NCBI GenBank assembly: GCA_001430745.1
Contig: KQ482040.1
Coordinates: 1,103,654 to 1,119,333 of the forward strand
Direction of reading: 5' to 3'
Source of the DNA: Auxenochlorella pyrenoidosa
Lineage: Eukaryota > Chlorophyta > Trebouxiophyceae > Chlorellales > Chlorellaceae
Length of the DNA stretch: 15,680 bases
Part shown: piece by piece, positions 10,201-15,680 of the stretch
Numbering within the stretch: position 1 is the stretch's first letter
Layout of the letters: each line of letters starts with the position of its first letter
Position numbers and translations under genes: made by a program
The notes under the pieces: model-generated
Databases searched by the model: none
What the model was told of the DNA's origin: nothing
The model's input: the letters and a program-made list of their open reading frames with translations, nothing else

Positions 10201-11001
10201 ATACCAGCAGCTCATGACGGAGCAGATGCCCATCCGGAAGCAGCAGCTGTACGAGACGTATGGGGCGCAGGGGCCCATCCCCCTCATCCCAGGTGGGTCA
10301 GGGGTGCGCCCAGTCAGGGACCTCGGTCCGCGGGTGCGCCTGCACCTGAACCTTTTTGTGCTGAGTTGATGGCACGACGTCAACCCAGCCAGCCCTCTGC
10401 TCACAATCTCGCCTGCCCCCCTCCCACCCCACCCACCCACCCAACACCAACCCCCGATCCCCCGATCCCCCGCCACACACATACACCCCCACCTCTTGTC
10501 TCCCGCCTGCAGACGCGCTGCCCGGCAGCTTCCAGCTGACCCTGGGCGCCCTGACGCCCGGGCCCGCCGGGTCGGTGGAGGTGCAGAACCCAAATGCCTT
10601 TGCGGTGGACATCAGCGGATACCGCCTGCAGGGGGCAGTGCAGTTCGCCTTTGCACCGGGTGCGTATGGGGCGGGCGAGGGGCACATGCGCAGCGGGCAT
10701 GCACCGGACTGGGGACAGCATTTCGTGACCCCTCCTTGCGGGTGAGGGCTGCAGCTGCTTGCCTCGCTTCCTGCAATGCGGTGGCCGACTCATCCCCGGC
10801 CCTGCCCTCCCCCATGGTGCAACAGGCACCGTCATCCCCGCCCAGGACTCTGTGTTTGCCGCCGCCAATGTGGGCGCCTTTATCAAGGCCCGCGGCGGGC
10901 AGGGCTTGTTTGTGGTGGGGCCCTTCAGCGGGCAGCTGCTGGGCAGCGCCGCCAGTGTGCAGCTGGCCAAGCCCGACGGCACGGTGGTGGCCAGCACTTA
11001 G
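4208..11001 (+). CDS. Secreted CotH kinase family protein with lamin-tail domains, 25 exons
   Basis: Exons: 4208-4283, 4379-4509, 4677-4790, 5007-5233, 5465-5614, 5753-5892, 6046-6244, 6408-6447, 6578-6700, 6884-6935, 7038-7102, 7257-7361, 7502-7554, 7650-7713, 7877-8002, 8217-8276, 8499-8562, 8688-8794, 8991-9258, 9431-9476, 9629-9719, 9896-9968, 10185-10292, 10513-10659, 10826-11001. The sum is 2805 nt, 934 aa, all phases consistent. Domains: signal peptide 1-25; Gly/Pro-rich linker 26-69; lamin-tail domain 70-200 (ISELMTDN, DWIELHN, FKLSPQDGYLALLD); beta-sandwich 233-345; CotH core about 347-790; second lamin-tail-like domain 828-934 (VEVQNPN, DISGYRL). Kinase-fold landmarks are GIRRRG and KPKIKV (376-394), MNGQYFGKYAYTEQMD (454-469), LNQDRCTKN (567-575) and PWDLES (591-596). 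Characterised CotH proteins are atypical protein kinases; secretion and phosphorylation of an extracellular substrate are inferred. The second exon could instead end at 4494. Introns 11, 14 and 18 start with GC. Confidence 0.9.
4431..4453 (+). repeat. CCG trinucleotide run encoding a proline stretch
   Basis: About six consecutive CCG/CCA codons encode a Pro run in the linker after the signal peptide of the CotH-family protein. Length variation between strains is expected at such a repeat. Confidence 0.7.
5224..5330 (+). repeat. Imperfect repeats copying the exon 4/intron 4 boundary
   Basis: The sequence CAGTTCCCAGAGTGAGGG spans the end of exon 4 and its GTGAGG donor (5223-5240). A near copy, CAGTTCCCAGAGGGAGGG, occurs inside the intron at 5280-5297. 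A third partial copy, CCAGAGGGAGGGCGGGTGGG, follows at 5309-5328. In both intronic copies the donor GT is changed to GG. Confidence 0.7.
7103..7256 (+). other. GC-AG intron 11 of the CotH gene with NAGNAG acceptor
   Basis: The junction is GATCAG|GCGAGA...CCCAGCAG|ATGGGC, phase 0. It joins LMWQVFDQ to MGVQSLVSF, as expected for the helix before the second CotH strand block. A GT donor at 7091 keeps frame but would delete VFDQ. The CAGCAG acceptor could add one Gln. Confidence 0.65.
7714..7876 (+). other. GC-AG intron 14 of the CotH gene
   Basis: The junction is AAGCAG|GCAAGC...TTGCAG|TACACA, 163 nt, phase 0, joining YYWKQ to YTRKGNN. A GT donor about 42 nt downstream (GTGCAT, near 7756) keeps frame and would insert 14 mostly charged residues, so it is a possible alternative. 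Confidence 0.65.
8026..8046 (+). repeat. (TGGGG)4 run in intron 15, G-quadruplex-type
   Basis: Four TGGGG units in tandem lie 23 nt downstream of the GTGGGAGG donor of intron 15 (8003-8216). Four runs of four G separated by a single T meet the usual G-quadruplex pattern on the transcribed RNA sense strand. Confidence 0.85.
8366..8432 (+). repeat. C-rich and CA-rich tract in intron 16
   Basis: Runs of C separated by A are followed by a CACACACACTCACACACG stretch within intron 16 (8277-8498). The complementary strand is G-quadruplex-capable. Intron 23 has a similar C-rich then CA-rich tract. Confidence 0.8.
8795..8990 (+). other. GC-AG intron 18 of the CotH gene with C14 homopolymer
   Basis: The junction is CCCCAG|GCAACG...CGTGCAG|GACCTG, 196 nt, phase 0, joining DHAHPQ to DLAVKTPW. 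A run of 14 C lies at 8801-8814, directly after the donor. No GT donor with a usable phase lies between the end of clear coding sequence and the homopolymer. Confidence 0.65.
9967..9984 (+). repeat. G-quadruplex motif spanning the intron 22 donor
   Basis: GGGTGGGTGGGTGTGGGG contains four G runs with loops of 1, 1 and 3 nt. The intron 22 GT donor is at 9969-9970, inside the first run and loop, so a folded structure would bury the 5' splice site. Confidence 0.75.
10413..10496 (+). repeat. C-rich and CA-rich tract in intron 23
   Basis: CCCA/CCCAC units, two GATCCCC units and a CACACACATACACCCCCA stretch lie within intron 23 (10293-10512), just before its TGCAG acceptor. The order, C-rich then CA-rich, matches intron 16 of the same gene. 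Confidence 0.75.
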
Positions 11002-11404
11002 GCCAGGGCTGTTCCGGGCACGAAATAGAAGGCACAGATGGGCCGCTAAGGTATACCCTGGTCGAACCGCAAGCGCTGGCTCCCAGCACTGCTTTGTGAT
11101 GATCTACTGCCGCCCTTGATGCACTCATAGATCCGATCCATGACTTGTCTGCATGAACATGCCTGCAATAATGTGATAGCACAGATGCTGAGGATGATGC
11201 ATGACAGGACACAGATGATGAACAAGACTTTCATTAAAGGGCGCACCTGGTTGAAAGCTGCCTCGCACGTCGACCTGGCGGGCAACTGGACGGCATGTCA
11301 CTGTGCGATCATCTGCGATCATCTTCTGTCATTCATATGCGTATTCGCCGTCTCCAAGGCTGCTGACGACTACAGGGCCGCTCCTCGGCACAGGCGCGGG
11401 CGCG
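11002..11404 (+). other. Intergenic region between genes 2 and 3 (403 bp)
   Basis: This should hold the 3' UTR of the CotH gene and the promoter/5' UTR of the PAN-like gene. It is visibly less GC-rich than its surroundings. No exact TGTAA is present, so the CotH gene must use a variant poly(A) signal. TGCGATCATC is repeated in tandem at 11304-11313 and 11314-11323. No coding exon or TATA box was recognised. Confidence 0.55.
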
Positions 11405-14400
11405 ATGGTCGAGAGACTGCGTCTGCTGCTGGCCGCGGCAGTGCTGCAGATCAGGGTACTCGCCAGTATATCAGCGAAATGTCAAGAGACAGCCGGCGCT
11501 CCGAAACCAGGTTCGGCAGCAGCTGCAGTCAAGCAGCCGGCCGCTCCGGTTAACTGTCGACGTCGCTCTCCGCCATGCCTACACTGTTCACCCTGCAGGC
11601 TGCCAGCATCAGCCCAGCCTTCCAGAACCATGGGAAATGTGCTCACCCTTAAGCGTCCTGCACCCGTGCAGGACGCAGGCTGCACGAGCTGGCTGGCGCT
11701 GCTGCTCCTCCGGCACCGCCCTCCAGCGCAGCGGTGCATTGGTTTGTGTTGAGAGCGAGCCATGGCGGCGGCGTGAGGACGGGAAGCGCAAACAACAGCC
11801 TGGCATTCATCTCGGTGCCAGGGGCGGGTGAGCCTCCCCTGCAGTGGTGGCGCGACTGCAGCTGGGAGCAGGCAGTTCAGGCGGTTGTGCCGCGCGCAGA
11901 GCCTGCTTGCACATCCGCCAGGCTGCCGCTGCCTGCGTGCACATGAACGAGCCCACCACACGCCCGCCCAGCCTGCCCCCCCGAGTGCAGTGCTGCTGGG
12001 CACCACGGTGGCGACCAGCCGGCAGCCCAGCGAGGAGGCATGCGCCGCGGCCTGCGTGGGCACGCCCTCGTGCGACAAGTACAACTACTGCCCGCCCGGG
12101 GCGGCGGGGGGGCGGTGCGAAATGGACACGGCGCTAAGCATCGAGGCGCCGGGGGCGTGCTACCTGCTGGCCAAGATGACGGAGCCCTCGGTCTCGCTCA
12201 TGCCGCTGCTGGTGGGCGCAAACAGCTATTGAGCGGTGGCCCTGCACGACACGGCTTTGCTGTACTTATCCTATGGTCTGCGCTAAACGGCCAGGCACTT
12301 TGGCGTGTCTCACAGCTGCACGCGTGGCGGGGATTGGGGGCCGCCGTCGGGAGGCTCCCCGCCCGGGCGCTCTGCGGGGCTGCAGCTTCGAAGAACACGG
12401 CTGCTGCGAGCCTCCTTGCAGGGCAACGGCAGCGACGTCGGCACTGTGGCGGGGGCGCCGCTCGACCCTCTGCTGCTGGCCACGGCGCAGCCGCCCGGCT
12501 ACAGCTCTGCAGGCCTGCTGGGCCACACGCTGTTTGGCTCAGGCAATGCGAGCTCACCCCGGCCATGCTTGTGCTCTGGCCCCTGCTTCAGCTTGCAGCT
12601 CACTTGGGTGGTCACCCTTCAGGAGACCCCCCCTGCTGACAGAGTATCCCATCTGCGTCCCTCCAGCAGTACCACTGCAACGGGTCTTTCCAAGAGTTTG
12701 ACTGCGCCCTGACCGGTAGCGCCGCAGACCTGGCCGCGGCCTGCAACGCGAGCGCCGGCTGCAGCGCCTTCACATTCCTGTCAAACGCCGCACCTCTGCT
12801 GGCCGCCGGCCAGGGCAGCTCCACGGCAGGCATCCTCAAGGCACTGCCTTCCTACCCCGACCCACAGCAAGTGACTCTCACCCCTTTCGGAGCCACCTTT
12901 CTGTCATCTCAGCTCGCGCCCCCTGGCCCCCCTGCTCCCCCTGAACCCCCCTGCCAGCGTGCCCGGCAGCAGCCGCCGCGCCAGCTGGTCGGTGCTTATG
13001 CGGCCGCAGGCAGAGCTGCGCACCCTGCCCGACGGCGGTGGGTGTGGTGACGAACTTGTGGTGCCATGCCAACCGTAGGCTGGATGCTAGCGGGCAGGGC
13101 TGCTGGTTGGAGCGCGCTGGCCTGCTCCGGGAGGCACCAGTTGGGTCTGTACCCTGCAAGCACAGGGTACCTTCCTTTCCGCTCCTGCAGGGAGTGTCAT
13201 TCGCGCGCCCCATACCCTGCTGCCGGGCACCCAGGTGTCTGCCCTGACCCTGGAGCCTTCGTTGGAGGACTGCGCCACCCGCTGCACCGCGCACCCCGAC
13301 TGCAAATGTGCGCGCCGGAACCGCTGCTCACGCGCGCTGCGTCCGGCGCTTGGTTGGCACTGGGGCCGCGCAGCGCTGCGTGACATGGGCAGCTGATCCT
13401 GCTGCCCCTGCCCTGCCTGCAGCCGTCCTCTTGTGCCCCGCCGACCGCGCCTCGCCCTGCACCGTCGGCACCATTGCGGTGCCCATCCTGCCCGCCGGCT
13501 CCTGCTCCCTGCTGTGGGAGGCCTCGGTGGCAAATGTCAACTCGGTGGCGCTCCTTGCCCAGGGCCCGGGCATGCACGTCGTGGCAGGCAAGCCGGCACG
13601 ACCTCCCATGCTTCGTGTCCCACCTGAATTCCCAGCCTACTGGATTGCTTCGCGCAATCTGCCGCCTTGATTCGACTGTGGGGGGCTGAAGACGTTGGCG
13701 GGCGCTGGGCAAGGCCCTGCTGTCAAGGATGGCACATGTGGGGTACCGGCCCTGCAACGCCCAGCAAAGCCTGTCCTGGCATCATGCACAGGCATGTTGC
13801 ACTGGCATGATGCACAGGGATGCCAGTCTCAGCCCGCCGCACCCGCCTTCACTATCCATTCTGCACACCCGCAGGCATCCCGGTCACCGCCCGCGCCAAC
13901 CTGTCGCTGCCTGGCTACCACCAGCACCTGGGGCAGGCCCTGCTGGGGGCCTACGACCTCACCAGCGAGTGGTGCCCAGACAGCCTGCGCCCCGACCACT
14001 GCCGCCTGGTGGGCTCCCTCCAGGTGAGGGGTGGGGCGTGCAGGGGCACTTCGCGTTCCTCCTTGTGGGCCCACGGCACGGCCGGCAAGGGCACTTTGAG
14101 CCCCTCCCTTTGGTCTGCATGCCGGAAGGGCAGATCCGTGGGAGCGGCAAGCCCCCTGGCGCGTTGCTGGGATCCCGCTTGGTCATGCTGCAGCCGTGTT
14201 GGCCAGCCTGTGGATCCACCCTTGTGCCATGCGACGCTGCTAGCTCACCCCCCTGCCCTTGTCCCGCGGATGAGTGCCTGCAGTATGTGGCCGACCGCTG
14301 CCGCGTTCACCCCAACTGCACCGGCTTCACTTGGCGGGAGGCCGCCAAGCCCGAGCTGACCAACAGCAGCTCCGCAGTGCTCAAGGGCTGCGGCCCCGAG

Positions 14401-15540
14401 GGCTTCGACCCACGGCAAGGCGGGCACTGGGAGCGATGCAGGCGACGGGCCCCGTCCAGCTGCGTGTTCGAACAGCAAGGACGGCGGTCTTGCCTGCGCA
14501 GCAGAGAGAACTCAGAGCGTTTGTCTGCCAGTAGCAGCCAGCCCGCCCAGGCTGGGCTCTTGAACGGGTGCCCCACTTGCAGGCGCGTCAACTGGAACCC
14601 GGGTCTGTCGCTGTTTGTCAAGGAGGGAGTGACGCTTGAGCCGGCCGCAACGCTGCAAACCGAGTCGGCAGACAAGGAGCAGCCGGCATCAGACAAGGAT
14701 TCAGAGGTGCAGGCGGCAGCGGACGAGGCGGCTGCTGATGTGCCCCCTGCTGGACCAGGGACCGCTGCTCTCAGCCCTGGAGCAGTGGCAGGCATCGCCG
14801 CCGGGTCTGCTGTCGCTGTTGTAGCAGCCGCTGCAGCAGCAGGCATCTGGTACCGCAGGGAGCAGAGGCTGCGGCCGGGCGGCGCGGCGGGCACAGCGCC
14901 CCGCGCCTCCCACATGCTGCCGGCAGCCCACCCGCCAGCTGTGGGGCAGCTCAAGGCAAAGAGCAGCCTGCTGACAGAGCTGCCAGAGCTTTCAGACCTG
15001 CAGATAGACGTGGGGGAGGCGGCGGCAGGGCAGGGCGGCGGCAGGGTGGTCCAGGCGAGCGCCAAGAGCGCAGCCATCAGCTCGCCCAGGCGGCGCGGTG
15101 CTGGCGGCAGCCCCGGCTGTCCGTCACTGCCTGCGGTGCCAGCTCCAGTCGTCGTGCGCGGCAGTGGCAGCTCTTGCCAGCCCAGGCTGCCGAATGGCGG
15201 CAGCACAGGCTGGCCCAGCCTGCCTGCCGCCCCAGCTGGCGGCAGCCCTGCCAGGCCAGGCTTGCCTGCTGCTCCTACAGGCACGCAGCCCAGCCGGCAG
15301 TGCAGCAGAAGCAGCCCGGACCGCACTGGCGCCAGCATTCAGCTCGAGGGGGTGGGCAAGGGCATCAGCGTCATCAGCGAGGCTGTTGGCAGCGGGACAG
15401 CCAGCCAGGAGGGCCTGGTGGCGCGGCTGCTGGGGCAGGCCGGGTCTGAGGCGCTGCAGGGCATGCTGGTGCCGCAGGAGGCGGTGGCCTGCGTGCGGCG
15501 CCCCGACGGCGGGCCCGTCAGCCTGGGCCAGGGCGGGTGA
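11405..15540 (+). CDS. Type I membrane protein with PAN/Apple-like cysteine modules, about 11 exons
   Basis: Best model: 11405-11510, 11672-11827, 11991-12211, 12422-12607, 12670-12870, 13010-13037, 13191-13307, 13423-13587, 13875-14023, 14275-14414, 14583-15540; 2427 nt, 808 aa, phases consistent. A weak signal peptide (RLRLLLAAAVLQIRVLASIS) precedes an ectodomain with a recurring Cys pattern. C-x3-C-x5-C occurs at 105-115 and 327-337, C-x5-C at 248-254 followed by SAFTF, and C-x7-C-x5-C at 444-458 followed by TGFTW. This resembles the helix-Cys core of PAN/Apple domains, which bind proteins or glycans. A transmembrane helix at 556-579 (DNA 14779-14850) is followed by WYRRE and a 225-residue Pro/Gly/Ser-rich tail without a kinase domain. 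A surface receptor or adhesion role is inferred. Uncertain parts are exon 1, the 62-nt intron 4 (alternative: GC donor 12543 to acceptor 12694), the 28-nt exon 6, and whether 14415-14582 is spliced. Confidence 0.75.
12664..12669 (+). other. NAGNAG tandem acceptor in the PAN-like gene
   Basis: CAGCAG precedes the TACCACTGC codons of the second Cys module. Either AG keeps frame, and the choice adds or omits one Gln. The intron it would close is only about 60 nt in this model, shorter than all the others. Confidence 0.45.
13588..13874 (+). other. GC-AG intron 8 of the PAN-like gene, with internal duplication
   Basis: The junction is GTGGCAG|GCAAGC...CCCGCAG|GCATCC, 287 nt, phase 1, joining MHVVA to GIPVTARANLS. 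It is the longest modelled intron in the window. Confidence 0.7.
13776..13822 (+). repeat. 21-bp imperfect direct repeat in intron 8
   Basis: The unit beginning CTGGCATCATGCACAGG at 13776-13796 recurs at 13802-13822, with 19 of 21 positions identical by eye and a 26-bp period. It lies wholly inside the GC-AG intron. Confidence 0.75.
14415..14582 (+). other. Probable GC-AG intron 10 of the PAN-like gene, open in frame
   Basis: The proposed junction is CCACG|GCAAGG...CTTGCAG|GCGCGT, 168 nt. It joins GFDPR to RVNWNPGLSLF. The segment is a multiple of three without a stop, so retention would add 56 residues rich in Arg, Ser and Cys. Splicing is favoured by the good acceptor and the domain-like join but is not proven. 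Confidence 0.5.
15103..15279 (+). repeat. Three 14-residue repeats in the cytoplasmic tail
   Basis: Coding repeats of 42 nt at 15103-15144, 15196-15237 and 15238-15279 give GGSPGCPSLPAVPA, GGSTGWPSLPAAPA and GGSPARPGLPAAPT. Units 2 and 3 are adjacent; unit 1 is separated by 51 nt. The GGS start and the LPA(V/A)P core are constant. Confidence 0.85.
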
Positions 15541-15680
15541 GCGGGCGGGGCGTCTAGATTGACCCGCCGAGGGCGGCGTTGTCGCCATTGAGGGCAGGCC
15601 TGCTTGGACTTGGGACTATGGGGTCGTTTGTGCCTGTTGCCAAGCAGCCAGCCAGTCACCCTGCCCAAACTGCCGCCCCT
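15541..15680 (+). other. 3' UTR of the PAN-like gene, running off the window
   Basis: This is non-coding sequence after the TGA stop (15538-15540). No TGTAA appears before the end of the window, so the poly(A) site is presumably beyond 15680 or uses a variant signal. Confidence 0.55.

Noticed and set aside
4208..11001. Splitting the CotH locus into separate lamin-tail and CotH genes
   Set aside because: All 24 junctions keep phase, no internal stop/start pair or poly(A) signal is seen, and a single total of 2805 nt results.
4208..11001. Naming the CotH-family gene as a spore coat protein
   Set aside because: The family name comes from a bacterial spore protein. Nothing here indicates sporulation, so only the family and domain assignment is kept.
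14307..15338. Minus-strand open frame of about 343 codons
   Set aside because: It is antisense to the last exons of the PAN-like gene. Its Ala/Pro/Gly composition mirrors that gene's codon bias and no family is recognisable.

Overview
The window looks like nuclear DNA of a GC-rich green alga, most likely a trebouxiophyte of the Chlorella/Micractinium type. The organism is inferred from sequence style and was not identified by a search. The pointers are: three intron-dense genes with exons of about 30-330 nt and introns mostly of 95-290 nt; acceptors usually reading (Y)nTGCAG; a TGTAA element (the chlorophyte poly(A) signal) 69 nt after the first stop codon; Ala/Gly/Pro-rich proteins; CCG and C-run simple repeats. 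No bacterial-style operon, Shine-Dalgarno site, tRNA, rRNA, CRISPR array or transposase was seen.

Layout, all genes on the + strand: (1) 1-1080, no recognisable coding exon; probably the 3' end of an upstream transcript, then the promoter/5' UTR of gene 1. (2) 1081-3934, a 10-exon major facilitator superfamily transporter of the plant UNE2/spinster-like type, 545 aa. (3) 4208-11001, a 25-exon secreted CotH-kinase-family protein, 934 aa: signal peptide, Pro-rich linker, lamin-tail domain, beta-sandwich, CotH core and a second lamin-tail-like domain. (4) 11405-15540, an approximately 11-exon type I membrane protein of about 808 aa with four PAN/Apple-like cysteine modules, one transmembrane helix and a low-complexity cytoplasmic tail. 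The gaps are short (273, 403 and at least 140 nt).

Exons were placed by requiring protein-family continuity and codon-phase agreement at every junction. All three models sum to an exact multiple of three. Genes 1 and 2 are firm apart from one alternative start and a few alternative splice sites. Gene 3 is less certain at its first exon and around 12543-13037.

The most unusual signal is splicing. About 8 of 43 modelled introns begin with GC rather than GT, seven of them in a CAG|GC context. Several introns also carry G-quadruplex-type runs, C-rich tracts or local duplications, including one G4 motif that contains a 5' splice site. Genes 2 and 3 both encode predicted secretory-pathway proteins, an extracellular kinase-fold enzyme and a Cys-rich surface receptor-like protein. 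A functional link between them is only a hypothesis.
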